From contig JADHTG010000016.1 in the NCBI GenBank assembly GCA_016776505.1, positions 1 to 52,320 on the forward strand: a stretch of 52,320 nucleotides of DNA, read 5' to 3'. The stretch comes from Bacteroidota bacterium (GTDB taxonomy: Bacteria; Bacteroidota; Bacteroidia; CAILMK01; JAAYUY01). The first letter of the stretch is position 1, and every line of letters starts with the position of its first letter. Position numbers and translations under genes: made by a program. The notes beneath the pieces were generated by a model, which made no database searches, was not told the origin of the DNA, and saw nothing but the letters and a program-made list of their open reading frames with translations. Shown one piece after another: positions 26,200 to 35,046 of the stretch.

Positions 26200-27450
26200 C
26201 TACCATCTTACATTTTTTCTTGAAACAGGCATTGTCATACAGCGGCATCCACCTCCTCCACGAGTAAGTTCAGATCCGCCCATGGTGATCACGTATTTAT
26301 TTTTATCTGACAAATCCATACCATTTTGAATCACATGATCAGCTTTTATTACCTCAAAACCATGTTTATACATCTCTTCAAGCGTTTGATCATTTCTGTC
26401 ATAACCCATCACTTTCCCTGGCGCAAGTGCGAAAAAATTCGCTCCGCTATGCCATTGCTCTCTTTGCTGAGTATACGCATCGCTGTTACCCCCGCAAAAA
26501 ACAGGCTCTAATTCCATACCCAGTTTATTTAATGCAGTTAGCATATCTTTTTCTTCTTTGATTGAAGTGACAATCCCCTTTTCAATACAAATATGAATGG
26601 TCAAAAAACGGTTTGATTGTAAGATCAGGGGTTCATAAACCATGCATTTGTCCACATCTAAAAGTGTAAAAACCATATCTAGGTGAATGAATGATTCAGG
26701 CTTATAGGGTAATTCCTGGATAATAATATTCCTGGTTAAATTGCGGTCTTTGATGCATTCCATAATGTAATCCACACCCTGAGATGTGGTGCGTGATCCA
26801 ACCCCGATCAATAATATATCATCACGTGCAATTAAAATGTCTCCCCCTTCGAAACTCATTTCTTCATCAACAAAATCGCTTTTAACAGGATTTATGGTCG
26901 GTACATTAAAATCAGGATGATGCTTGAAAACAGCTTCCATGATGATTGATTCACGTTCCCTTACGCGATTTGCCATACGACTGATCAGGACTTTATCCAT
27001 TATGCTTGCTGAAGAATCACGTATAAAAAAGAAGTTGTGTAGAGGATTAAGTGCATACCTGTTTTTGTCAAGATACCTCGTTAAGTTGTCTTTTTTCATG
27101 TCCACCCCTTCAATCAATAGCCTGGAAAGTTCTATGGCATCAGTTTCAAGTAGTTTCTCTGAAATATCACTTACATTTTCCCTCCGGCATATCGAATTAA
27201 TCAAATCCTCCTTTACCTTATCCATCATCAATACATCTGCCAGCAAATCTTTTACTTCAAATGTTTTAGTAAGTTTTGACAAAACCGCAGACAGTTGTCC
27301 AAATTCTTTTCGTGCAATATCCAGGTTAAGAATATCAGAATACAAAGCGCGTTCAGCGAATTCGGGAACCATATTCTCCACTTCTCTTCCTGGTGTATGA
27401 ATAATCACACTTTCCAGTTCTCCTATTTCTGATTTGACATTTATTTTCAT
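26200..27450 (-). CDS. arcA: Arginine deiminase
   Basis: Hydrolyses arginine to citrulline and ammonia. The 416 residues match the family: SEIGELESVIIHTPGRE at the start, FFIRDSSASI, SFEGGDILI with the catalytic acidic residue, a HLDMVFTLLD segment with the catalytic His, and GGGCRCMTMP with the nucleophile at Cys404. Length is normal. No ornithine carbamoyltransferase or carbamate kinase gene is next to it, so the usual ATP-yielding arc operon is not seen here. It starts 6 bases after the menA stop, in the mutL-menA-arcA run. Confidence 0.95.
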   Translation of the reverse strand: MKINVKSEIGELESVIIHTPGREVENMVPEFAERALYSDILNLDIARKEFGQLSAVLSKLTKTFEVKDLLADVLMMDKVKEDLINSICRRENVSDISEKLLETDAIELSRLLIEGVDMKKDNLTRYLDKNRYALNPLHNFFFIRDSSASIMDKVLISRMANRVRERESIIMEAVFKHHPDFNVPTINPVKSDFVDEEMSFEGGDILIARDDILLIGVGSRTTSQGVDYIMECIKDRNLTRNIIIQELPYKPESFIHLDMVFTLLDVDKCMVYEPLILQSNRFLTIHICIEKGIVTSIKEEKDMLTALNKLGMELEPVFCGGNSDAYTQQREQWHSGANFFALAPGKVMGYDRNDQTLEEMYKHGFEVIKADHVIQNGMDLSDKNKYVITMGGSELTRGGGGCRCMTMPVSRKNVRW

Positions 27451-27456
27451 GAATTA

Positions 27457-28368
27457 TTAGTTAAGCAAGAAAAAACTAATACCAATACTTAATACAAATA
27501 GCAAAATACTCAAGGACAATTGTTTAAGCATAGGATAATAATCCCTGGAATCGTCAGTCTGGTATACTTTTACGAGGTTTGAAAAAATCAACAACAAGGG
27601 AAGGGCAAAAGCCCAATGCCATATTTTGAAGTAAATAAAATGCAGGAAATACAAAGAAATCAGTATTCCTGCATTGATCAGGAATGCATGATAATGCCTG
27701 GCATATTGTAATCCTAGCCTGACCGCAAATGTGATCTTGCCGCTTGCATTGTCATTTTCTATATCCCTGATATTGTTCAGGTTAAGAACCGCTGTGCTAA
27801 AAAATCCCATCACAAAAGCAGCCAGCCAGATCGATTTATTCAAGTATCCCATTTGCAAATAGAATGAACCACAGACTGCAACTATTCCAAAAAAGACGAA
27901 AACGAAAAGATCACCAAATCCCTTGTACCCATAGGGATTTGAAGAAGCAGTATAGCTATAAGCAGCCCATATGGCCATCAAACCGAAGCCAATGAGTATT
28001 AAAACTCCTTTCCAGCCTATCATATGCTGGCTAAAAAAAAGCAATAATAATCCTGATATAAATGCCATTGAGGCGATCAGGATTGAAACTCTGAACATAG
28101 ACCGGGAAGATATGGCTCCTGACTGAACCGCTCTTTCAGGACCTAAGCGCTTTTCATTATCAGAACCATGTTTAGAATCACCATAATCATTTGCTAAGTT
28201 TGACAGTATTTGAAGCAATATGGCTGTTAGAATTGAAAATGTAAAAATAATCCAGTCAATCGAGTCTTTAAAATAGGCAAAAAAATTACCCAGGATAATC
28301 CCGGAAAAAGCCAAAGGTAAAGTATGAGGCCTGCATGCCTGAATCCAGTATTTAATTCTATTATTCAA
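27457..28368 (-). CDS. menA: 1,4-Dihydroxy-2-naphthoate polyprenyltransferase
   Basis: Attaches the polyprenyl tail to DHNA in menaquinone synthesis at the inner membrane. It is a 303-residue UbiA-family protein with about nine membrane segments. The first Asp-rich motif is NLANDYGDSKHGSDN (about residues 57-71) and the second is NLNNIRDIENDNASGK (about 168-183). The start RIKYWIQACRPHTLPLAFSGIILG is typical of MenA. It overlaps the mutL 3' end by eight bases and is followed by arcA after six bases, so these genes are cotranscribed. Confidence 0.95.
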   Translation of the reverse strand: MNNRIKYWIQACRPHTLPLAFSGIILGNFFAYFKDSIDWIIFTFSILTAILLQILSNLANDYGDSKHGSDNEKRLGPERAVQSGAISSRSMFRVSILIASMAFISGLLLLFFSQHMIGWKGVLILIGFGLMAIWAAYSYTASSNPYGYKGFGDLFVFVFFGIVAVCGSFYLQMGYLNKSIWLAAFVMGFFSTAVLNLNNIRDIENDNASGKITFAVRLGLQYARHYHAFLINAGILISLYFLHFIYFKIWHWAFALPLLLIFSNLVKVYQTDDSRDYYPMLKQLSLSILLFVLSIGISFFLLN

Positions 28369-30202
28369 ATTTTTTATCTAATTCGCTATTGTTTATTTTA
28401 AGAAAAATCGGTTTGCCCTTAGGAGAATAATAGGGGTTTTTACATGCAAATAGCTGGTCTATCAACATATTAATTTCTTCTTTTTCCATATGCTCCCCAA
28501 CTTTCACTGCCAGCTTAATTGCAAGGGATTGGGCCAGGTTTTCTTTAAATCCCAGTTCTTCAGCTCCCAAATTATTTTTATATTCTTCAATTAAAGATTC
28601 TATGAATTGTTCCGGATTTCCAATTTGATAATGCACGGGTATACCGTTCACCACATAGGCTCTTTTTCCAAAAACTTCTGTTATAAACCCAACGGAAGCC
28701 AGAAGGGGCTCTATTTCCTGCATAATTTGAAAATCAGATTCAGAGAATTCTATTACTTCCGGGAAAAGTTGTTTTTGACTGGATTTGTTTTTCAGACTAA
28801 ATGATTGAAGAAAATCTTCATAAAGTACACGCTGATGTGCATATTGCTGATGAATGAGCATGATGCCCGAATGAATGGGTGTAAAAATGTATTTTTGATG
28901 AACCTGGATTAATTTACTGTCCGGATTTGGCATATCTTCGGTTTCAGTCTCTATGAAATTAATCTGTTCAATTTCTTCAGTTTCTTTATTTTTTACAGTT
29001 GTTTCGTCCTTAATTTCAAGAATTTTCATCAATTCCTTCCAGTCCTGCTCTGTTGATTTGGTGCTGGAATCACTTTTTGGGATTCCCCTTTCTGAGCTAT
29101 CTTTTCTGCCCACATCCACATTTAATACTGAATCCTCTTTACTTTTATTATTCGCGATAGTCTGCAGATTATTCAAAAATGCTTCCTGTTCGAAATCAAA
29201 AGTGGGTGCAACATGATGTTGACCCAGTGATTTTTTAACGGATGCTTTAAGGATCAAATAAATGCCTTTTTCATCTTCAAACTTGACTTCTGTTTTGGTG
29301 GGATGAACATTCACATCCACTTTGGAAGGATCTACTTCCAGGAAAAGAACATAAAGAGGAAAGTGGTCGTTGGGAATTAATTCCTCAAAAGCTGAATAAA
29401 TCGCATGATTAAAGTAAGGATTTTTAATGAATCGGTTGTTCACAAACAGGAATTGTTCTCCCCTGGTTTTTCTTGCTGAAGAGGGTTTGCCAATAAACCC
29501 GCTTATTTTAACAATGGGTGTGTTTTCCGTCAAGGGAAGGAAAGTCTGCTCATGTTTTTTTCCTAATACACCAATAACCCGGTTCCTTAGATTCCCTTTA
29601 GGTAAATGAAATATCTCTTCCCTTTCTCCGGCCAGTATAAATTTGACATCTGTATTTGCCAGCGCAATTTGCTGAAAGCAATTGATAATATGGTTATATT
29701 CCACATTATTTGATTTGAGGAAATTTTTCCTGACCGGGATATTGAAAAAAAGATTTTTAACACTTACACAGGTCCCATCCTGACAGGCTATTGGTTCGTG
29801 CGACTTAAGTACGCCTCCCTCAATCATGATCAGAGTGCCGAGTTCGTCTGTCGAACGTTTTGTTTTTAATTCAATAGAGGAGACGGATGCAATAGAAGCC
29901 ATGGCTTCACCACGAAATCCCAATGTTTGAATGTTAAATAAATCGGCTGCCTTATGGATTTTAGAAGTGGCATGACGTTCAAAACACATTCTTGCATCTG
30001 TTTCTGACATGCCAGTACCATCATCAATTACCTGGACCAGTGTCTTCCCCGATTCTTTAATGATGAGTTTTATGTTCCTGGCACCAGCATCTATTGCGTT
30101 TTCCAACAACTCTTTCACAACAGATGAGGGTCTTTGAACCACTTCACCTGCAGCAATTTGGTTGGCGACAGATTCAGGTAACAAATGAACAATATCCTGC
30201 AT
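28361..30202 (-). CDS. mutL: DNA mismatch repair protein MutL
   Basis: Couples mismatch recognition by MutS to strand removal. From Met at 30202 the protein has 613 residues. The GHKL ATPase domain is intact (ANQIAAGEVVQRPSSVVKELLENAIDAGA, IDDGTGM, TLGFRGEAMASIASVS). After a low-complexity acidic linker (about 360-440) comes the dimerisation/endonuclease domain. Its first motif, normally DQHA or DQHRAH, reads HQQYAHQRVLYE (residues 451-462), so the metal-binding Asp and His are replaced. The tail YSPKGKPIFLKI is the usual Bacteroidota form. The frame could start at 30247, but that overlaps the upstream small gene, and MQDIVHLLPE is the normal N-terminus. Confidence 0.96.
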   Translation of the reverse strand: MQDIVHLLPESVANQIAAGEVVQRPSSVVKELLENAIDAGARNIKLIIKESGKTLVQVIDDGTGMSETDARMCFERHATSKIHKAADLFNIQTLGFRGEAMASIASVSSIELKTKRSTDELGTLIMIEGGVLKSHEPIACQDGTCVSVKNLFFNIPVRKNFLKSNNVEYNHIINCFQQIALANTDVKFILAGEREEIFHLPKGNLRNRVIGVLGKKHEQTFLPLTENTPIVKISGFIGKPSSARKTRGEQFLFVNNRFIKNPYFNHAIYSAFEELIPNDHFPLYVLFLEVDPSKVDVNVHPTKTEVKFEDEKGIYLILKASVKKSLGQHHVAPTFDFEQEAFLNNLQTIANNKSKEDSVLNVDVGRKDSSERGIPKSDSSTKSTEQDWKELMKILEIKDETTVKNKETEEIEQINFIETETEDMPNPDSKLIQVHQKYIFTPIHSGIMLIHQQYAHQRVLYEDFLQSFSLKNKSSQKQLFPEVIEFSESDFQIMQEIEPLLASVGFITEVFGKRAYVVNGIPVHYQIGNPEQFIESLIEEYKNNLGAEELGFKENLAQSLAIKLAVKVGEHMEKEEINMLIDQLFACKNPYYSPKGKPIFLKINNSELDKKFE

Positions 30203-30221
30203 TAAATCCTCTTTTAACTCC

Positions 30222-30524
30222 TTAGGCAGTATTCCACAACAATCCAAATGCCTGTGCTAAATAATAGCAAATGCCACAAAACAAAATGACAATGATTATT
30301 CTGATTATATTACTGAGTAGAATTGATTTTTTCCTGATATCTGCTTTATCTCTTCTGAAATTATCAACTAAAATACTGTCTCGTTCAAAAGCTCTTTTTT
30401 TAATCTTTATACTCCTTTCAGCCTTCTCCCTTCGGTCTTTTTTCTCATCAAAATATCGGGGCCGATATTCAAAAACGTTATAACCGGGTAATTTAAAAAA
30501 AGTGGGTAAGCGGGATACCATCAT
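30222..30524 (-). CDS. Small C-terminal-anchored membrane protein upstream of mutL
   Basis: A 100-residue protein seen upstream of mutL in Bacteroidota. It has a conserved-looking start, RLPTFFKLPGYNVFEYRPRYFDE, a strongly charged helical middle rich in Lys, Arg and Asp (about 27-65), and one hydrophobic segment, IIRIIIVILFCGICYYLA, near the C-terminus. It would sit in the inner membrane with the charged part in the cytoplasm. The function is unknown. Similar proteins have been labelled as a riboflavin synthase subunit, a name I consider unsupported. Its stop lies 19 bases before the mutL start. Confidence 0.72.
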   Translation of the reverse strand: MMVSRLPTFFKLPGYNVFEYRPRYFDEKKDRREKAERSIKIKKRAFERDSILVDNFRRDKADIRKKSILLSNIIRIIIVILFCGICYYLAQAFGLLWNTA

Positions 30525-30581
30525 TAAGTATTTTGAAAAAATCCTTTAAAACAAAAAGAATCAGGCAATTAGTTCAATGTT

Positions 30582-30589
30582 CAAAGTTA
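30582..30589 (-). promoter_or_regulatory. Putative -7 promoter box for the mutL gene run
   Basis: On the minus strand this reads TAACTTTG, an exact TAnnTTTG match, 57 bases upstream of the small gene at 30524. It could drive the run from 30524 down to arcA. Confidence 0.4.
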
Positions 30590-30679
30590 CAATAATTGCA
30601 TCATTTTTATGTTGAATTCTCGAAATTCAGGAATTCCTTTCAACAGCATATTTTAGAAAAATCATAGCTTGGCTTTTGT

Positions 30680-30687
30680 TATTTTTG
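30680..30687 (+). promoter_or_regulatory. Putative -7 promoter box for queA
   Basis: TATTTTTG matches TAnnTTTG and lies 16 bases upstream of the queA ATG. No -33 TTG is seen at normal spacing. Confidence 0.42.
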
Positions 30688-30703
30688 TGCAGAATAATGA
30701 TTT

Positions 30704-31909
30704 ATGCCATTGGATTTTAATGCATACACATACGAGCTGCCAAGGGAGCGAATTGCTAAATTCCCATTGAAAAAAAGAGACGAATCCAGGCTTTTGGTTT
30801 ATTCCTCCGGACAAACAAAGCACACACTTTTTAAGGATATTGAAAATGAATTGCCCGATACATGTATGCTGGTTTTTAACGAAACAAAAGTCATTCAGGC
30901 TCGAATGATTTTTACAAAAAACACCGGTGCTCAGATTGAAGTATTTTGTCTTGAACCGGATAACCTGAATGATGAAATTTCGTACCAGCTCAAAAATAAA
31001 AAACAGGCGGTTTGGAATTGCTTTGTTGGCAACAGGAGAAAATGGAAATCCAATAAGGTATTGAGGCAGGAAATGGACATAGGTGGAATAGCAGTCCAAC
31101 TAAGTGCGGAGCAGATTAGATCAGAGGGGAAAAATGTAATCATCAGGTTTAATTGGAATTCAAAGAATGATTTTTCTGAAATACTGGAGCATTTTGGCCA
31201 GACCCCTATCCCTCCTTATTTGGATAGGGAAGCCATACTGGAGGATGCTCAGAACTATCAGACGGTTTATGCCAGGTTAAAGGGAGCAGTTGCCGCTCCA
31301 ACTGCAGGATTGCATTTCACTCCCAGTGTATTAGAACGTTTAAGCGGGAAGGGGATGAAGCAGGAATTTATTACACTTCATGTAAGTGCAGGAACATTTC
31401 AGCCGATAGAAACCAGATATATCCAGGATCATCCCATGCAAAATGAACAAATGGTTTTTAGTAAAAGAAATATTCAAAACCTGCTGAATCATAGAAATAA
31501 AATTATTTGTGTGGGAACCACATCATTACGAGCACTTGAAAGCCTCTATTGGTTTGGAGCCGGATTGATCCTGCACCAACTGGAAAAATTTGATATTGAA
31601 AAACTGTTTCCCTACACGTTTAAAGAAGAGGACTTACCCTCTAAAGAGGAGGCATTATCTGCTGTTTTGGATTATATGAAGATTGCCAAATTAACACAGC
31701 TGGTGGGTGAAACACGAATATTCATTTATCCTTCCTATAACTTCAGGATCTGCGAGGGATTAATCACAAACTATCATCTGCCTAAAAGCACATTGATCCT
31801 TTTAGTTGCCGCATTCATAGGTGAAGAGTGGAAAAAGATTTACCGGGAAGCCATAAATAATGATTACCGGTTTTTAAGTTATGGCGATTCGTCTTTATTA
31901 CTTCCTTAA
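30704..31909 (+). CDS. queA: S-adenosylmethionine:tRNA ribosyltransferase-isomerase (QueA-like, long form)
   Basis: Transfers the ribosyl part of SAM to preQ1-tRNA to give epoxyqueuosine. The 401 residues carry QueA motifs: YELPRERIAKFPLKKRDESRLLV at the start, FNETKVIQARM, FGQTPIPPYLDRE, YQTVYARLKGAVAAPTAGLHFT, and ITNYHLPKSTLILLVAAF near the end. Classical QueA has about 340-350 residues. Bacteroidota often carry a longer variant of about 400, and this is such a form, with extra sequence in the middle. Whether the long form has exactly the same role is not certain. It is followed by the DUF4293 gene after 35 bases. Confidence 0.88.
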   Translation: MPLDFNAYTYELPRERIAKFPLKKRDESRLLVYSSGQTKHTLFKDIENELPDTCMLVFNETKVIQARMIFTKNTGAQIEVFCLEPDNLNDEISYQLKNKKQAVWNCFVGNRRKWKSNKVLRQEMDIGGIAVQLSAEQIRSEGKNVIIRFNWNSKNDFSEILEHFGQTPIPPYLDREAILEDAQNYQTVYARLKGAVAAPTAGLHFTPSVLERLSGKGMKQEFITLHVSAGTFQPIETRYIQDHPMQNEQMVFSKRNIQNLLNHRNKIICVGTTSLRALESLYWFGAGLILHQLEKFDIEKLFPYTFKEEDLPSKEEALSAVLDYMKIAKLTQLVGETRIFIYPSYNFRICEGLITNYHLPKSTLILLVAAFIGEEWKKIYREAINNDYRFLSYGDSSLLLP

Positions 31910-31944
31910 TAATTGTAAATTCGTTTAATAAATAATTAAATTAT

Positions 31945-32433
31945 ATGATTCAAAGAATTCAAAGCTTGTTGTTGATTTTAGGAGTTGCTATCGGGATTCT
32001 TCTTCTTTTTTTAACATTTCGTCAAATCATAATGAACAGCGAAAGGGATGTTGTAAAAACGGTGGAGTATAATCTTTTTCATTATTCTGTTGCTGATGAG
32101 GAAGGAGTAATAGAGAAGAATGGGATCCCTTTTTCTTCCTTAATTTTGGTATTGATCATTTCAACAGCAGCATTGGTAAATATATTCATGTATAGAAAAA
32201 GATCCATTCAAAGCACAATTTGCCGCTTTTTAATTGTATTGTCATCCGCCCTGATCGTTTCTTTTATCTTCGATCTGGACCAATTGGGAGGAGTGAAATT
32301 TATGGTGAGGGATGTGCCCATAAATTATTTGATAATTGCTTTGCCTGTGTTGATGATTATTTTATTTTTCCTTGCAAACAAAGCCATAGTCAAGGATGAA
32401 AAGCTGATCAGATCAGCAGAAAGAATTCGTTAA
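31945..32433 (+). CDS. DUF4293 family membrane protein
   Basis: A 162-residue protein with the Bacteroidota DUF4293 start MIQRIQSLLLILGVAIGILLLF and about four membrane segments (near 5-25, 55-77, 87-106 and 123-143). The segment between helix 1 and 2 is polar and would face the periplasm. The function is unknown. It lies 35 bases after queA and is followed by a strong bidirectional terminator. Confidence 0.82.
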   Translation: MIQRIQSLLLILGVAIGILLLFLTFRQIIMNSERDVVKTVEYNLFHYSVADEEGVIEKNGIPFSSLILVLIISTAALVNIFMYRKRSIQSTICRFLIVLSSALIVSFIFDLDQLGGVKFMVRDVPINYLIIALPVLMIILFFLANKAIVKDEKLIRSAERIR

Positions 32434-32444
32434 GACATGCAAAA

Positions 32445-32468
32445 AAAAAGGGACCGAAGTCCCTTTTT
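32445..32468. terminator. Bidirectional rho-independent terminator between the DUF4293 gene and citrate synthase
   Basis: AAAAAGGGAC (32445-32454) pairs perfectly with GTCCCTTTTT (32459-32468) around a CGAA tetraloop. A-runs and T-runs flank both sides, so it can end transcription from either direction. The citrate synthase stop codon follows two bases later. Confidence 0.85.
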
Positions 32469-32469
32469 G

Positions 32470-33774
32470 TTATTTTGCTGCTACCATATCCCTGAGCATT
32501 TGGGTGGTAACCGATTTTGGTCTTTCCAGCGGATAGCCAAGCGCCCGGTCCCAAATAATGTTTGCAGTAACGCCTAACGCTCTTCCAATTCCAAATAATA
32601 CAGTATAAAAATCGTATTCTTTCACTCCAAAATTCCATTGCAATACACCTGATTGTGCATCTACATTGGGCCATGGATTTTTTGCCTTACCCTGTTTCTC
32701 TAAAATTGGAGGAACCACTTCATAAAGAAGTTTAACATATTCAAAAAGAGTGTCATTTTTAATATGCTTGGTGCAGAAATCACGCTGAGCAGTATACCTG
32801 GGATCTGTTTTTCTTAATACAGCATGTCCAAATCCAGGGATCACCTGGCCTGAATTCAATGTTTCCCAAACATCCTCAGAAAGTTTTTCTTTTGACGGAA
32901 CAACCCCTCCATATTTTTTCATCTGGTCCTGGATCCAACGCAGCACTTCCTGGTTAGCTAATCCATGAAGCGGACCGGCCAATCCGTTCAACATACCTGA
33001 GATTGCATAATATACATCTGATAAAGCACTCGCAATTAGGTGCCCGGTATGTGCGCTCACATTGCCACTTTCATGATCACTATGGAGAATGAAATACAAA
33101 CGGGAAACATCGTCATACGGCTTTGGAACTCCCATCATATGAGCAAAATTACCACCCATATCCAAGTCAGGATCTGGAGCAATATACTCCTTGTTTTTAT
33201 ATTTCAGCCTGTAAATATAAGATGCAATTTCAGGCAATTTTGCCAGCAAGTTCAGCGAATCTTCATAAGTAGGATCCCAGTAATCAAACTTTTTAAGCCC
33301 TTCCATATATTGTTTTGCAAAAACGGATTCCCTTTGAAGGGAAAGAATTGCACTGGCAAACATGGTCATTGGGTGGGAATCTATGGGCAATGCATTTAAC
33401 ATATCAAAAACATAGGAAGGGACTTTTTTTCTTTTTTTAAATTCCTCCGCAGTTTGAGCTACTTGTTCCTGGGTTGGAATATCACCCGTTAACAAGAGGT
33501 AGTAAAATCCTTCTACCAAAGGCATTTCGCTATAACCGGTTTTTGGTAAAAGTTCGAATACCTCTGGGATTGTATATCCCCTGAAACGGATCCCTTCATT
33601 GGGATCCAGGTAAGAAATGTCAGTGACCAGACTTTTAATCCCACGCATTCCTCCGATTGCTTGTGCCACTCGGACACTATCAATGACCACATCGCCATGA
33701 TTTTTAAGCAAATCCTGAATTTTTGGTCTTTCCTCCTGAATTTTTTTGTAAAGTGTTTCTTTTAATGATGCCAT
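32470..33774 (-). CDS. gltA: Citrate synthase, eukaryotic (mitochondrial) type
   Basis: Condenses oxaloacetate and acetyl-CoA to citrate. The 434 residues resemble the mitochondrial-type enzyme more than the hexameric E. coli type. The start is LKETLYKKIQEERPKIQDLLKNHGD, the core contains IRFRGYTIPE, and the active-site block is HSDHESGNVSAHTGHL. GLAGPLHGLANQEVL and PGFGHAVLRKTDPR supply the catalytic histidines, and NVDAQSGVLQW holds the catalytic Asp. It lacks the N-terminal NADH-binding domain of the E. coli enzyme, so NADH inhibition is not expected. Eukaryotic-type bacterial enzymes are known, for example in Geobacter. Its upstream region holds a direct repeat at 33829-33854. Confidence 0.94.
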   Translation of the reverse strand: MASLKETLYKKIQEERPKIQDLLKNHGDVVIDSVRVAQAIGGMRGIKSLVTDISYLDPNEGIRFRGYTIPEVFELLPKTGYSEMPLVEGFYYLLLTGDIPTQEQVAQTAEEFKKRKKVPSYVFDMLNALPIDSHPMTMFASAILSLQRESVFAKQYMEGLKKFDYWDPTYEDSLNLLAKLPEIASYIYRLKYKNKEYIAPDPDLDMGGNFAHMMGVPKPYDDVSRLYFILHSDHESGNVSAHTGHLIASALSDVYYAISGMLNGLAGPLHGLANQEVLRWIQDQMKKYGGVVPSKEKLSEDVWETLNSGQVIPGFGHAVLRKTDPRYTAQRDFCTKHIKNDTLFEYVKLLYEVVPPILEKQGKAKNPWPNVDAQSGVLQWNFGVKEYDFYTVLFGIGRALGVTANIIWDRALGYPLERPKSVTTQMLRDMVAAK

Positions 33775-33828
33775 TTTTTTATTTTATAAATGTAATAAAT
33801 CAAATATCTTTCATGCTAGCAAACGTGC

Positions 33829-33854
33829 TAATCAATTAGTGTGTTAATCAATTA
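33829..33854. promoter_or_regulatory. Direct repeat upstream of citrate synthase, possible operator
   Basis: TAATCAATTA occurs at 33829-33838 and again at 33845-33854, 16 bases apart centre to centre. It lies 55-80 bases upstream of the citrate synthase start, in the 178-base gap before the ferritin stop. Identical 10-mers at this spacing suggest a regulator binding site, but AT-rich sequence lowers its weight. Confidence 0.35.
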
Positions 33855-33952
33855 ACAATCCTGTATATATAAACAAATATAGTCCTAATATACAAAATAA
33901 AATATTTGTTTATTAGCAAATTCTCAATAGAAAAAGAAAGGATATTTTCTTC

Positions 33953-34465
33953 TTATTCGGCGATATCAGGAATTATTCCAGCCCTTGATTTGAACTCCCT
34001 GTCAAGCATGAATAATCCCTGTGAATTACCAGCTACCATCTTCACTTCATGCAATATTTGTTCAGCAGTTGAAACTTCTTCCACTTGCTCATCAACAAAC
34101 CATTGCAGAAAACTATTTGTTGCGTGATCTTTTTCCTCAAGGGCCAGTGTTACCAAATCATTGATGCAATTGGTTATAAATATTTCATGATCGAGGGTCT
34201 CTTTAAATACGGATTCTACAGATTCCCAGTCAGTTTTTGGAGTCTTAATGCCATCCAACAAAACCCGTCCTCCAGCAGAGATAAGGTAATTATAAAATTT
34301 TCTAGCATGAAGATACTCTTCTTCAGATTGAACTTTCATCCAGTTGGCAAAACCGGGTAGATTTTTAGATTCAAAATAAGAAGACATAGACCAGTATAAA
34401 TAGGAAGAATAAAGCTCTTCATTAATTTGCTTTATAAGTGCCTTTTCGATTTTCTTTTTTATCAT
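33953..34465 (-). CDS. ftnA: Ferritin
   Basis: Iron-storage protein that oxidises Fe(II) and stores the mineral in a 24-subunit shell. The 170 residues form the usual four-helix bundle. Ferroxidase ligands fit NEELYSSYLYWSMS (Glu17), QSEEEYLHARKF (Glu and His of the second helix), HEIFITNCI, and the QWFVDEQVEE segment. The N-terminus MIKKKIEKALIKQINEELYSSYLY is typical of bacterial ferritin (FtnA), not the heme-containing bacterioferritin, whose heme-binding Met site is not apparent. It is monocistronic by position. Confidence 0.95.
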   Translation of the reverse strand: MIKKKIEKALIKQINEELYSSYLYWSMSSYFESKNLPGFANWMKVQSEEEYLHARKFYNYLISAGGRVLLDGIKTPKTDWESVESVFKETLDHEIFITNCINDLVTLALEEKDHATNSFLQWFVDEQVEEVSTAEQILHEVKMVAGNSQGLFMLDREFKSRAGIIPDIAE

Positions 34466-34545
34466 GATTTGTTTTAAAATTTTAGGGTAATTGCAATTTC
34501 ATTCCATACAAAATTAGATATTTCTCAGTGAATGAAAAGAACGAA

Positions 34546-35046
34546 TTACTTAAAAAGGAAATCCCTTATATAGCTAACATCTATTTGCATTGGATCAATG
34601 ACGAAATGAGCTTTTCTGTAATAGAGATTTCTTTTTTTTAAATGCCTGTCCATGAATTTTTCAATTTCCATGTCATTCATATCTGAAATCAGGGGCCTCT
34701 GCTGTCTGTTATTTTTTAGACGGTTTAAAACAAGCTGTTTACCGGGTTTCAAATAAATGGTAATCCCCTGCCTGTTCATGAATTCCATATTATCAGAAAA
34801 CACAGGTGTTCCTCCACCACAGGCTACCACTGTATCAGGATGTAAAGCAGTCTTCTTAAGGACAGTTTGTTCGATTTTTCTGAAATATTTTTCACCTTTC
34901 GTCTGCCAAACCTCTGAGACACTCTGCTTTTCGGAATTTTCTATTTCGCTATCCAGGTCGATGAAATGATATGACAAATGAGTTGCCAGTCTTTGTGCGT
35001 ATGAGCTTTTTCCTGCTCCCATAAAACCTAAAATATATATACGCAT
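34546..35046 (-). CDS. aroK: Shikimate kinase
   Basis: Phosphorylates shikimate in aromatic amino-acid synthesis. The 166 residues have the P-loop GFMGAGKSSYA (residues 7-17), the shikimate contact Asp in FIDLDSEIE, the GEKYFRKIE region with the binding Arg, the glycine loop VVACGGGTPVF, and the lid region NNRQQRPLI. The ATG overlaps the stop of fmt by one base (TAATG on the minus strand), so the pair is translationally coupled. Confidence 0.96.
   Translation of the reverse strand: MRIYILGFMGAGKSSYAQRLATHLSYHFIDLDSEIENSEKQSVSEVWQTKGEKYFRKIEQTVLKKTALHPDTVVACGGGTPVFSDNMEFMNRQGITIYLKPGKQLVLNRLKNNRQQRPLISDMNDMEIEKFMDRHLKKRNLYYRKAHFVIDPMQIDVSYIRDFLFK

Noticed and set aside
30222..30247. Longer MutL N-terminus starting at 30247
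   Set aside because: The extra 15 residues overlap the upstream small gene and are not part of the conserved MutL start (IVHLLPESVANQIAAGE).
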